64,000 nucleotides of DNA from Bugulina stolonifera (taxonomy: Eukaryota > Bryozoa > Gymnolaemata > Cheilostomatida > Bugulidae): positions 5,911,072 through 5,975,071 of the forward strand of contig OW285189.1 of assembly GCA_935421135.1 (NCBI GenBank). Reading direction: 5' to 3'. Below the pieces are notes generated by a model. It was given only the letters and a program-made list of their open reading frames with translations, was not told the DNA's origin and ran no database searches. The position numbers were made by a program, and so were the translations under genes. Each line of letters starts with the position of its first letter. The first letter of the stretch is position 1. Shown piece by piece: positions 11,911-23,730 of this stretch.

Positions 11911-12892
11911 CTTTCTGGCTAAACCTCAAATTTATAACTCAACGATTACCTACCAAACAATCCTCTGCGGATGATGTGAAAGTTGTGTCAACTAGTTAAG
12001 AAATTGTATGTAGGATCAATTTATATTTATAAACCAAAGCTTACAACATGAAGTTATATCAAGGTAAATCTACTGCCTTCTGTATTCAACATGCGGTTTA
12101 ATCGACTGCCAGCAGCGTATAAACATCAGTTGGAGATTGTAATTATACAGTCTTATATGTGCGACATGTACAATGTATAAGTCAAATACCAATACCTGCT
12201 ATCGATGTATTCCCATTAAGACCATTGTTATATACTTATACTATATTGATACTGGCCACATACAGTAATACAAGTTCAATATGCTTGGTTGTTGCCATGG
12301 TAGCAACCTTGGCACAATGCATTGCAGACAGTTTTCAAATTCTTTTCTTTACGCTTTACCCATTGTCATCTTGCCTCATGGTGATTTAAATTATAATTGT
12401 GCATGAAAATATTAATATTTTAGTTGGAAACTGAAATAATTTAATAACCACACCATCAGAACAAGGTAAGAATTTACACTGTTAGAATTTAGATTGAACC
12501 TGGAGTATGATTAATGAAGCCTTGGCCACTGTTAGCCTATCAATGGGCTAATTTCTGCTCCAACTCTTGATTTCTAATTCCTTGCTGCTCTCTGCTACCT
12601 TTTTAGATTCCATCGATAGTCTTACTGCTTTAAATGTACCATGTAGTTACTCTGCCTTTCCTGGCTTGCCTTGAGGGGTTGAATTGTGGGCATGCTTATG
12701 CTATTGATCATAATGTGAAGTTGTTCTCTCTCGGTTGGTTCTGAATTGAATGCATTGGAGAGAGGACAACTTCTCATTATAACCAATAACTCTTCAGCAA
12801 TCATTGGTTGAATCTCACTTGAATTATCTGTCTTTCATATCTCAGCAGGTCATCAACTGAAGGAGTGACTCTCGTTCTCTGGAGTTAAAGAT
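11911..12892. promoter_or_regulatory. Divergent intergenic region between the 181-aa gene and the Dpy-30-motif gene
   Basis: 982 bp between opposing start codons, so both promoters must lie here or in unseen 5' exons. A hairpin MITE (12685-12805) has inserted about 90 bp upstream of the Dpy-30 gene start. No TATA box can be assigned with confidence. Confidence 0.45.
12685..12805. mobile_element. Hairpin MITE, AGAAGTTGTCCTCTC family, copy 2
   Basis: Flanked by a perfect 8-bp duplication GGTTGAAT (12677-12684 and 12806-12813). The 39-nt ends are inverted and alignable without gaps, sharing GAAGTTGT(T/C)CTCTC. More diverged than the copy at 17393. Confidence 0.75.
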
Positions 12893-14306
12893 ATGTACTC
12901 ACAATGGCCATCCTCCGACTCGGAGCTAAGTTCTCATTATTCTACTAATGAACACTCACGTGCACACTGGGACCCCAGGACAGTGAAACCAACGGCTGGT
13001 CTGCCAGAGATTGAGTCCAAATATGTAATGAAGCATTTAGGCACCATATTATCAAAGTGTCTAGCAGAGGTATTAGAAAGGAGGCCACTCGACCCAATAG
13101 AGTATATGGCCACCTGGATGTATAGCTACATGGAAAATAAAGAGCGGTTATCAAAGGTAAATGTAAGACGAGACAACTCTCAAAATATATCACTATACTA
13201 GATGGTATTACATTGAGCAGATAACCTATGTCATTTCACATGTTAAGCTAAACACTAGTTATGGTTCCTGTTTGCTAATAGAGGTTCCACTGGTTCCACT
13301 ATATATATATATCACTCTATAGGACTGTATAACAATTATGTGTATCCTGGTTTGGCCTTTGAACACTAGATATTATCATATTGGCTTTGTGGCAGCTTAT
13401 ATTATAATATGTAGGCCCACGCCTTAGATTCTAGGGGGTAGACATGAATTGTGTTTAGTATGATTATGGTATTATTATTAGTAGGTAAGATAACTCTTGT
13501 GCATCATAATACAATGTATATGGAATTCCATAGATATTATTAGATGTATTCTAACACTTCTGGTAAGATAACTCCTGCATTAAAATTTACAATTCCCAAA
13601 AGTTATTAATGTTCTAATGCAGGAGCAAGCAGAGAATGAAGAATTGAACAAGCAGAGGGAAGAGAAGGAAAGAGAAGATGAACTACTTGGTATTGGTAGA
13701 CCAGATGCTCCTCTCCCAAACTCTCTCCATAGACTGAGTAACAGTTCTGGAGATGATGAGTTTGATAGTGACTTCTCATCTTTTGACAGGAAGCTTAGAG
13801 CTGGGGTGAGTAGGAAACCACAGGCTCATTTTACTCGTTTCAGCATTCATTCAGTCAGTAGATGTCCCAATATAAATTAACGTGAATATGATGAACCCAT
13901 TGCTATATCCAGTTGAAACCAATCAAAACTAAATGTGATGTTAACTCCCACACATGGGAGACATGCGTTGTTTTTTCTCTTTGAACTGGCACACTGAAGG
14001 CTTTTGGGATGAGTCTGTAACATAGCAAGGGAGAAGAAAACTGTAAGTAAACAAGGAACTCCAAAAAATTTTGTGACAGAGACTACATTCCACCACAACC
14101 TCATGGTTCAAACCAGCATATTTTTATGGTGATACTACAAGTGTGTTGTGATTACATTGTAGATTAACCGTAGGAAATCAGACCTGAACCCCTCACAGAT
14201 AAAGAGCGGTACAGATGACCTCCGCTTACCTGGTAATTCTGATGAAACCAGCTCTGTCTCTGTACCTTCAACCAGTGGAACCTCTATTAGCAAACAGGAA
14301 CCATAA
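12893..14306 (+). CDS. Dpy-30-motif protein, DYDC-like, 196 aa
   Basis: Exons 12893-13156, 13623-13805 and 14163-14306, all phase 0, with GTAAAT and GTGAGT donors and CAG/TAG acceptors, ending in TAA. Residues 43-82 form a Dpy-30 motif: two helices with KYVMKHLGTILSKCLAEV, then ERRPLDPIEYMATWMYSYM, the R-P-x-D-P-I-x-Y-x-A-x-W pattern seen in DYDC proteins. In this family the helical hairpin binds an amphipathic helix of a partner; DYDC proteins are associated with cilia and testis. Exon 2 is Glu/Lys-rich and likely coiled, then acidic and Ser-rich; exon 3 is Ser/Thr-rich and ends SISKQEP. A different Dpy-30 family member is possible. Intron 1 holds an inverted copy of the end of exon 3 (separate entry). 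Confidence 0.82.
13194..13297 (-). repeat. Inverted copy of the DYDC-like last exon and 3' UTR within intron 1
   Basis: The reverse complement of 13194-13297 matches 14270-14372 with one clear mismatch over about 103 bp. The matched stretch covers the last 12 codons, the TAA and about 65 bp of 3' UTR. The arms lie about 970 bp apart in the same transcript. Confidence 0.93.
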
Positions 14307-14969
14307 CTAGTGTTTAGCTTAACATGTGAAATGACATGGGTTATCTGCTCAATGTAATACCATCTAGTATACTGATAGTGTTATAAGCTCTTAGCAATAC
14401 TTTGTAGTAGAGTAAGAATTTACCCTCACCTACACTGTAGATGTGTAAACATGCATGTGTATAACAGCACCAACTGGTTCTCCAGTGTTATTACAGCCAT
14501 GCATTTTGTAGCACTAAGCTATTATAATACAACCATGTACATGTGCTATGAAAATTAATAGCATGAATATGGTACATATACAGTGACTTTGTAAAAATAG
14601 GATATTGAAAAAAATTGAGAGTTACTTTCTCTATTTCATGATAGGACAACTGCAAGTAAAATAAAAGATATCTTTTACGCGATATGTATTAGAATACTAT
14701 TATAATTGGGATGTCTGTATTACACCCTTCTTGATTTTGCTACCTCAATAGTGAATATCCTTTAAAAATAAAATGCTCTATACATTATTATTTAGTATAA
14801 ACATTGGTTTTTTACTTTGTGTTCATAATCATACAGTGCATACAAAATCGCTTATATACTACTATTTACATTGATCATAATGGCTAAGATCACAAGTTTT
14901 ACATGTAACATAATAATATATTATAGAAGTCATTGAATTTGCTAAGAAGGCTAAAATCCCGTCCAGATA

Positions 14970-15110
14970 GTGTCCGAGTCAGATGGAGAGGCAGCTAAGT
15001 CGTGGACAATAGCTGAATCATCGCTGTCGGAGGACGATGAACTAATTAGGTCAAAGTTTGACATGTCTCTTTCACCCAAAATCTGCAACAGACATGTGCA
15101 TGTACAAGAT
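14970..15110 (+). CDS. Possible unassigned acidic exon
   Basis: After ..GTCCAGATAG an open frame reads SESDGEAAKSWTIAESSL and then SEDDELIRSKFDMSLSP, with acidic/Ser composition typical of a real protein. A second overlapping frame (from 14929, KSLNLLRRLKSRPDS, ending in TAA at about 14999) could instead be an alternative last exon of the DYDC-like gene. No donor was assigned and no gene recognised. Confidence 0.25.
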
Positions 15111-15274
15111 AGCTTCATATCATACTTAATAACTCGGGCTTGGGTAAACCAGAAAACCTATGATCCCAATAGAATATATATTATAATGTCTGTGCGAATT
15201 CTCGGACTGACCTGGGTTGCAAATAAAATTTTCAATAGGGTTCAAAGAGCTATTGACCTAGTTCATTGGCACAC

Positions 15275-15410
15275 CTAGGTTCCTCGCACGAAAATGAGGA
15301 TTTTGCTTTATGGCTCAGGCTGGTGTGTTGTTTGCGACCTTGTGACAGAAGTAGGCCAGAAAATTTTTGAGCAGGTTGGCCTGTGCCTAAAATTTAGATT
15401 GCGAAGACTT
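15275..15410. repeat. Diverged direct repeat, copy A
   Basis: Shares an ordered series of blocks with 16025-16156, including AAAATGAGGA.TTTGCTTTA, TGTGAC.GAAGT and CTGTGCCT.AAATTTAG, then GCGAAGAC. Probably an old transposon family with no coding capacity. Confidence 0.7.
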
Positions 15411-16024
15411 TTGTTTGTATAAAGCTAAAGACATCATGCTAAACTTGGAGGTACCTACTCTATATTATAGTAGCTTGAGTGTTTTACATATTATGACTGT
15501 CTATTATGTTGATTGAGTGAATGGAGTAAGTCAATTGGTTTTATAAGTACATGCATTCAAACCAGGTACATCCTACTTCTAAAGCCGATTCAGACAAAAA
15601 TGACTAGACTATGTTTAAACAGGTTAGTTTATAGCTGTGTCTATTATAAACCAACCAATCACTATGGTTCTATCACAACAGCCAAGATGGTACTGCCAGC
15701 TTTCACTTGAATCACTGTCTCAGTTTTTCACATTCTCGCATTTACATTGCAAATACATTCCTAAACCATACATACCTAGTGTAAATTGGCGTCAAGACCT
15801 AATTTCTCAAATCTGAATATTATATCTAGAATCGCATTGAGTACAGTTATGGTTGGGGACGAATGCGATAGCACCGTAACCACATTGCTTATTCTGACAT
15901 AGAGTCATCCTCTCTTTAGCACCCCCAAAGAATGAAGCTTCAGTAATATTCAAATTGTGATTGTGACATTATGATTATTACTCCACAGGCACTCTTAAGC
16001 GCCATCCCTAGCTCATCAGCACGG
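15411..16024. other. Region downstream of the kinase exons, no gene assigned
   Basis: The last coding exon of the kinase gene should lie here or in the adjoining repeat, but several weak candidates compete and none is convincing. Confidence 0.35.
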
Positions 16025-16156
16025 CTGGGTTTCTCACACAAAAATGAGGAGTTTGCTTTAGACCAAGATCGTTGTTTTTGCTACCCTGTGACGGAAGTGG
16101 ACCGGAAAACTGTCTAGCAAGCTGACCTGTGCCTGAAATTTAGGTCGCGAAGACAC
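16025..16156. repeat. Diverged direct repeat, copy B
   Basis: Partner of 15275-15410, about 65-70 % similar by eye. It lies just 3' of the last assigned kinase exon. Confidence 0.7.
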
Positions 16157-16228
16157 TAATATAATGTTAGTAGTGACATGCAGACCTCATAACATATGAA
16201 CTATCATAATAGTGTGTGCACTACTCAC

Positions 16229-19200
16229 TAGAGGAACGTAGGCTGGAGTCAATGTTCTATTGCGTAGACCAATGAAATCAAAGTCCTGAAGCCAAGGATG
16301 GGCTCTGACTTCATCCCACCCATGATTAGAATAGCCTAGTCTCTCACTCGGTGAGTCTCTGTGCAGAATAAAGTATTCAGCATACTAGTGATTGTTTCTC
16401 ACAAAATAAATATGCAGGGAATTCAAACTATTTTAAATACACAACATTGCTGTAATAGTTCAACAACAATTAACCTTGAAATGTGTTTGTCAGTAACAAG
16501 AGTGAAGAGAATTATCTTATTGTAATTATAGAAACAAGTTTTGATGAGACACGGCTCATGGGTAAAATTTCAGGGTTGAATTCTCTTCACCATGGCAGGT
16601 TTCGTACCCAGTTTAGTCAGTGGCCAGTTTTTTCTCAACTTTTCTCATTAGCATAGATAATGGCTACATATTATTATATTATTCTAACCACATGATAATT
16701 GTACACAAAACCTTGCTTATAGATAAAACAGAGTTGTCTGCTCTTTGTTCATGTTTAGTTTCTCACCTGCAAAGCTGTCTAACAATGCTTTCCGCTGAGT
16801 CATCTATCGTGAGAGGAAAGTCTACCTCACCCATTCCCTTTAATACCTTGTCATAGGTAGCTATGGCATTCTTTGCTCTAAATGGGGACCTGTGAACAGC
16901 AAGATTTGCAGTCATGTATTAATAACAAATTCCATTTAACTTTTCTTTCTGACTTAGAATACATAAAATAGATGCCATAAGAACTACATGTATTTAGTCA
17001 AGATAGACTAAATTATAAGTCATTGTTTGCTTATCTAGTACTAGTACTGGTACTAGTACTAGTACTAGTACTTGTACTAGTACTGGAACCGCTACTAGTA
17101 TACTCAAGAGTTTTACAATACCACATCCAATCATCAGTCGCATGCACAAGATATGTAATTGTGTAAAAATAACAATAATGCAGCCGTTCTGTAAAGATGG
17201 GGGATAGACTACCTGCTACAGAGTAGTTCGTAGATCAGTACACCACAGGCCCAGTAGTCCACTGAATAATCATGGCCCTTGTTGAGGATCACTTCTGGTG
17301 AGATGTAGGAAGGGGTGCCACAGAATGACCAAGTCCTGTAATCACTGTGCCGTGTCAGCTTCTTAGAAAACCCAAAATCTGTCTGATAGAAGCATGGGTA
17401 CTAATAAGCTATTTATACTTGATCATAAGTAGAAGTTGTCCTATCTCAATTTATTTTCCTCTCTTTTTTGTACTGGAGCAAAGGGAGAAGAGAAATTGAG
17501 AGAGGACAACTTCTAATTATGATCAATTGCTTAATTTATTAGTGCCCATGGATAGAAGAGAGACAACTGCTAGAATGTTATAGTTACATAACATACATGT
17601 GCATGTTATTGAATCCCTGGGATGAGTGCAGAGTCAAGTTATTTATTCAATCATAAATTGGAGAGTGATTGTATCTTAGACAAGTTGAACTGAAGAAAGA
17701 AGACACCTTTAAACCACAAGGCAAATACAAAAACAACTATTGTATAGCTTACTAGCTTTCCATAGCCTTGGTGGTCAAGTAATATGTTTTCAGGTTTGAG
17801 ATCTCTATACACAATATTAATGGAATGTAAATACTGGAGGCCTTCAATCACACAAGCTACATAGAACTTGGCCTCAGGTTCATCTAGTTCACCACTGTCG
17901 GTGAGTAGGGTCCATAAGTCCCCTCCTAAGCAAGCTTCCATCAAGAAGTACACGCTGTGTGTATCTTGTAAGGTAGTGAAGCACCTGAGCAGTAAATAAA
18001 ATAATATAATTCACCAGAATATTTGATGTCTGTGGAAGCAACTGGTTCAGCCACTAGGAAAAGTCGTGCAGTATGTATCATACTTTACAAGGCAGTGCAG
18101 GAGCTTATTTGTAGGTCATTGACCTAGTGGTGCCTTCTGTAGTAGAATCGCTCACAGGAGCCATTATACACAATTATGTATCTAATGGTCCCACCAATAG
18201 CACACCCAAAGGCACCCACTCAGTCACAATACTACGCGTCACCAGTTTGGGGCTCGTTGGAACATTCTTGAGCAAATAAGCCATGTGAAAGGCAAGCATA
18301 AAAATTAAATGGATGCAGAATTCTATAGCCTTTGCCTATAATATAATGTGCCTGCTGGCATGCTTTGCAATTTCTTTTCACTGAATCAGTGGCTCGTATA
18401 TGAAAATCTCAGATCAAGTTGTTATACCTGTTAGGCTGTTATGCCGTCTTTGACCTTATTTATCGAGAGTAAATAGTTTGTCATACGATATTAGTGACCT
18501 TGACCTTTGACATAATCATGATTGATCTCTTACCTGACTATGAAATCACTCTGACACGCTAACTTCATGATGCGCTTCTCCATCTTGATGTGGGCTATCT
18601 GGTTGTCTCCTGCAGGTTTCGATATACACTTCATGGCCAGCACCTTCCTCGATGGCTTTTCCAACATATGCTCTACCTGCAACAGTAGTTACAGACATCT
18701 GCACCGGTTACATACATCTACATCAGGTATGAGGGGTGCAGAAGGTTGCAATACAGTCAAGGTTAAAACTAGACATCCCAAAAATATTCCCATACATGTA
18801 TCTGAAAAATTGTTTTATGCCTATTAACCTGTTGTGGTATGAAAATTCTTACAGTCGTAAAAGATGCTGAAGGAAGTTACATACCCAGAAGTAAATATTA
18901 ATACCTACCAATCGTACTTTGCCGAAAGCACCTACACCAAGTAGGCCAAGTGTGGTAAGGTCTGCTAGTTTGAGATCAAAGAATTCATCCGTAGATTTTT
19001 GTGGATTTCTAAAATATTCACACATTGGATTGAATACAATGTTTCAACCAGAATTAAACCATAGGACAAAATCTCTAGTTGAAGAAGTCGACTGAAATCA
19101 CATAAATTTCATTTGAGCAGGTAAAAACATGCAGCAAAGATGTTATGAGGAGTGCATCATGAATTGAGCCTTCACAGCGCCATTTATTTTAGTACGGCTT

Positions 19201-22200
19201 TAAATAGATATGTCTCATTCTGATAAGGACGCCTGTGCAACCTTTGTGCTACTTAGTGTCCCATCTTGGGTTTCTGGCCGAGTTAATAATTAGGATTTAT
19301 TTACATTATACATTATTATTACACTCTTACATTATACAAGTCATGTATAGTATTAGACTAACAGTTCACTTAGCCTGAGCTCTTCCATTTCCTCTTCCTT
19401 CTGCATCATCTTGGACAAGGCTATAGCATTGTTCAGGTCTTGGTAAGTTTGATAGGCTATGATAAGACAGTCTACAGCAGCCCCATCTGTCACCACATTG
19501 TATGGGGAAACATAACTCCCGCTATTGAGTAGAACAGTTACACAATTCATGTATATATCAGCAATAACAGCAGACAGCATAATAGTTCAGAGTTTTGCTC
19601 ATGGGCATTCCAAGCTTTCTATCATAACAAGAAGTTGTCTTCTCTCAAGTTGTTTATTTTTGGGACTTGGCCTCATACAATAAATTTTACCACAGGTAAT
19701 AAATAAAACTTATTACATTATTGTATGCTTATACACACATAATATATGTTCTGGAGGGTGATGTAATATAATAGGAACATGCAGTGTTTGGTACACTCAT
19801 ATATTGTGTATGATTATAATACACTATGATAATATTGACTCCTTGGCCAAGTGTAAATGCTACAATTGAGTAAAAGGTTACCTGGAGTTTAGTTGGTTAT
19901 ATAGGTTAATGTAATTAATTAACACCATTTATATTTATAGAAGTCATTTATTTTGCCTCAACTTCAAAGTGAGTAATTAAAATACGCATATTATATATTG
20001 TATATAAACATGCAGTATACCAATATCTATACTACTAAACCTAATAGGCTGATATCCCGTAATGTACAGGCTGATAGAGTTGCAGAGTGCTGACAAGTGA
20101 ACAATCGATAGATTCAAACTTCATTATTATAACCTACTAGCCATGACATTATTTGTAAATATCTGACATATATAATGTACAAGTGTTAACACCAAGGAAA
20201 TTCTCACAGCATAATTATAGTTACACCATATAAAGTGATATTTGTTTACATATTAGATGGAGATTCGGCTATTTCTGCATACACCAACTTATTATAGACT
20301 ACGGTCTATGATACTTCCACAATATATATTATAATCATGTAAATGCTCAGTGTATTAGAGTAAGTACATAAATATACATATACATACTAGAATAGTAGGC
20401 TATATTTATTATAACTATTTATTTGTCTCCGAGATTATTCACACATGCACGTAATATTTTCATGAACATTGACAGAGTATCGGGAGAAGACAACTTTTAA
20501 TTGTTATCAATATATATATGTACATGACTCTACATGCTACTGGAACCGGTTATAAAATAATATCTATAAGGCTAGTATATTAATGTATATGATATCTTCC
20601 ATTTATACAGACGTACCTGGTTAGAGAATAGTCTCCAATACAAGCACCTGCACATTCATATTTCACAAAGTTATTTGTATTGGTTTCTGTGCATTGCTTT
20701 GTAATCTTTACCTGCCAAGTATATAATAACAACAATAATAATATTCGTGGCGCCAAACACAATTCTTTAACGTGGCTGCCCAATAGCAGAGCTAGTAGAG
20801 GGGCCACCACGACTCCTAGAGCTGGATATTATTATAGTTCGATATGGCACAGAGGGAAACCTTCTTCGGGACGAAAACCTCCAGGTCATTGGCGGGACTC
20901 GAACCCACATCCTTGCAGATAACTTGCGTCATTGCTGCAAGACCAGAGTGACTAGCGCTAGACCACTCGGCCACCAACACCATAGATGTATGTATGAGAT
21001 CTACATGTACATGGACTATATGATGTATTTGATTTGATGGCTGTGTACTTAGGATAATAATAATAACATTGTAATACAACATAGGTACAGGGTACAGTTT
21101 GAAGTAGGTAATATATGGAGCCTATTCTAAGATACAAATTGTAACATCCATATACAGTGTTGGCCTATGCACAGTTCTCTCTTACTAGCTACTGGGGAGT
21201 ATCGGTTGTCTAGAGGGAGGTCACAGTACGACCGTGATGTAGAGGTTAAATAAAGCTAATGAACCTTAGGCTATGCCTGACCCACTGACTTCTCGGTGGT
21301 TAAACTGGCCTGGGTATAGCTGGACCAAAATCACCTGGTTTAGGGGCAGTGGTTGGGAATCTCAGGAGGCTCATAATAACATGACTACATGTAATTGTTG
21401 ATCTATAACTGACAAAGATCTGCAGGTGTATTTAGTGTAAATTGACACTACAATATTTGTGGTTAAACTGAAGAGGTTCTGGGAAGTCAAGTGCCCACCC
21501 CTTGATTGTTGCATTTCTGCAACTGTTGATACCTTTGGGATATGGACATAAAAATCCATTTTAGCAGACACACTGTATTTAATAGGAATAGTTTAACAAT
21601 TTTGAAAAATTTCGAGAATTATTAATTATTACAATGAAAATTATCTAGCCAACTTGAGGTCTAAAAACTGATGGTTGACTCATGTGCTACAGAGAGAAAA
21701 TAAAGTGCATGTATTTTTTCTCAGTGCAAGTGGAATGAATAGTCAACTACTAATATATCGGTCTAGCAAGAACTCAGTGTAATTGCTTGGGTATAGCTAT
21801 TAGAATTTGGGTCAGCGTGATGTACACCATGAATGCAGTTTATGTGTGACTCATCGCCTCTCCAATTTCTCACGCCAAGTGTTGCATATGGACTACAGGT
21901 GAAGAGGTACTAATTTGGACAATAACAATAATAAAGAAATGAGGGTGTAGTTGGCTGAGCACTACAATTGTATTATTTTAGATACAGAGCAGCCTGCTGA
22001 TGGGTGCATTAGCCTTAATTATATTCATATTTATGTCTATAATAATGGTTACATGACCTGGGCAACAGCACTCATACCCTAGACATGTATAATATACATG
22101 TATATACACAATGTATAGGCCTATATAAGAGTCATGAGTAATTATTGTACAACAATGAATAATCAGAAGTAGCTCATTATTGCTGCTTAATCTGGGTACT

Positions 22201-23730
22201 ATTGTTTGCTCAGTAGCCTGTGGGCCACTATTACCGTATTACCGTATTACTGATGCATACACAGTTCATACATCTATTTTCTATAGTTATGCGCTGACAA
22301 TGTACTATTCTCACAGCAGCCTGTCATTCACAATTTACTTGTACACCATGACTTGTACTATGTATATGTATATATATATACAAGGCACGTATTATATAAT
22401 ATTATACATGTAGGCCTAATAATGGAATTTTGGCATAGCTAGTTTTTGCATTGTAATTTAGTAAAAATTTTACAAGCTTATCTCTCATGCTGACAAAATT
22501 ACAGTAGACACAATGTAAAATAGAGATTATTAACTCATTTGAAATTTTTGAAGCTGCTGCTTTTACTGCTCTCTGTCTATGTATAATATCAAGTAAAACA
22601 AATGAACCAATATTCTGGTTCTAGTGGGTGCAGCATATACTGTACATATAGACTGTAAATGAGTAAACACGGAACAGAGCCATACCTGACCAGCCGCAAT
22701 GATGTAGCAGGTTGACACCAACTCTCCTTGCTTTATAATGGTCTGTGATGGCTGGAATGTTTTCTCTGACAGCAGTAGGCTAAGTTTACACAACTTCTCC
22801 TTTGTCAGCTCTCCAAATGTGTTTGACCTTGAAAGTAGTGCAAGGTCAATGTAGTAGGTTAGTAAACACCACTTAGATAGCATGAGTGTAGCTCGCACTT
22901 TTAGATTTTGGATTTTTGAACTTTTGTTTGTGAATTCACTATACAGTTCACTTACTGGTTGTTGAACCAGATGATTCAGTAAGAAATAAACATGTACAGC
23001 AATACATAGCATGTAAATATAAGGTAAATGAACACGAATGACATATGTACATGTAACATGGCTGTAGTCTATGGCAGTGTAATGCAGAGTGTATTATATA
23101 CATGTACATATAGGATGAGGCCTATATGCAGAGAAGGATAGAATGTACATGTACATTATAATGTAGTGTAGAGATTAAAACCGTAGGTTATGAAAATGCA
23201 GGGTGCTGTATAAAATTATTGTAAGTGTTATATAATGCAGATGTATATAGTACGCTGCACCTTTATACATTTCAGTTGAAAATTGTAGCCTACCTGACAA
23301 ATTTCTTGAGCATAGACATTCTCTCTTGCTGGGAGTATTTCCACTCTGTTATATTAGTTGTGAGGTCATAGAGTGAACAGTCTTGGCTCTGATCTGTGGT
23401 AAGACGGCGTGTTGGGAGCATGTTATATCCACCCTTACTATTCTGTCCCCTGCCATGAAATAATCGACTACTATTTCTTCTCTGATTTCCTAGGCTACCA
23501 TCTCTACTAAAGCATCGCAGACTTCTAATACGATCACTGGCTGAATGCAGAACATGGCCGTGTCTGTCCGACCTTAATCGTTGTTTACGTAATGATTGCC
23601 TCAATATATTCTGTACGGGTGCTAAAGTATACTCCACTTTCATACTGGCAGAGTTTGGAATACTGTCTGCATTGAAACTTTCGATCTTTGGTTCTCTGCC
23701 TTCCATTGATAGAGAAAACTGTTGTAACAT
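16229..23730 (-). CDS. PRKG: cGMP-dependent protein kinase-like Ser/Thr kinase with one cyclic-nucleotide domain
   Basis: Ten exons, all phase-consistent: 23730-23294, 22827-22686, 20711-20617, 19521-19375, 19008-18909, 18676-18534, 17984-17753, 17382-17213, 16889-16767, 16358-16229 (573 codons; final exon not found). Residues 1-146 are basic and Ser-rich with RRNSS at 84-88, a possible autoinhibitory or autophosphorylation site. About 147-273 is one CNB domain most like the second CNB of PKG. Kinase: glycine loop GVGAFGKV, lysine in LAMK, catalytic [12 protein letters not shown], activation loop [15 protein letters not shown], and an AGC tail start. PKG-type hallmarks are [10 protein letters not shown] and the Y in YRD. 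The protein should act in cytosolic cyclic-nucleotide signalling. Oddities: the CNB pocket is degenerate, the first CNB is absent, one intron looks GC-AG, and two acceptors adjoin transposons. More 5' exons are possible. Confidence 0.92.
17037..17100. repeat. (TACTAG)n microsatellite
   Basis: Imperfect hexamer repeat ACTAGT/ACTGGT within the intron before kinase exon 9. Confidence 0.9.
17393..17550. mobile_element. Hairpin MITE, AGAAGTTGTCCTCTC family, reference copy
   Basis: A 158-bp palindromic element starting CATGGGTACTAATAAG and ending TTATTAGTGCCCATG, with internal AGTAGAAGTTGTCCTATCTC and AGAGAGGACAACTTCT. Flanked by a perfect 8-bp duplication GATAGAAG (17385-17392 and 17551-17558). 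The 8-bp duplication and CA..TG ends suggest a hAT-type non-autonomous element. It sits 10 bp from the splice acceptor of kinase exon 8. Confidence 0.93.
19605..19660. repeat. Half copy of the AGAAGTTGTCCTCTC MITE
   Basis: CATGGGCATTCC followed by AACAAGAAGTTGTCTTCTCTC and no complementary arm. A truncated or decayed end, in the intron between kinase exons 3 and 4. Confidence 0.5.
20722..20985 (-). mobile_element. tRNA-derived SINE in a kinase intron
   Basis: Minus-strand head carries an A box (TGGCCGAGTGG) and B box (GGTTCGAGTCC), with a long variable arm of Leu/Ser type, then a body and an (ATT)n-like tail. The acceptor stem is imperfect and no clean anticodon arm forms, so this is a SINE and not a tRNA gene. 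Same sense as the host gene. Its tail ends about 10 nt before the acceptor of kinase exon 3. Confidence 0.75.

Noticed and set aside
15840..15930. Minus-strand Cys-containing frame as the last kinase exon
   Set aside because: No pyrimidine tract at the acceptor and no resemblance to a PKG C-terminus.
20878..20985. tRNA gene with A and B boxes
   Set aside because: Imperfect acceptor stem and no clean anticodon arm, followed by a body and an (ATT)n tail: a tRNA-derived SINE.
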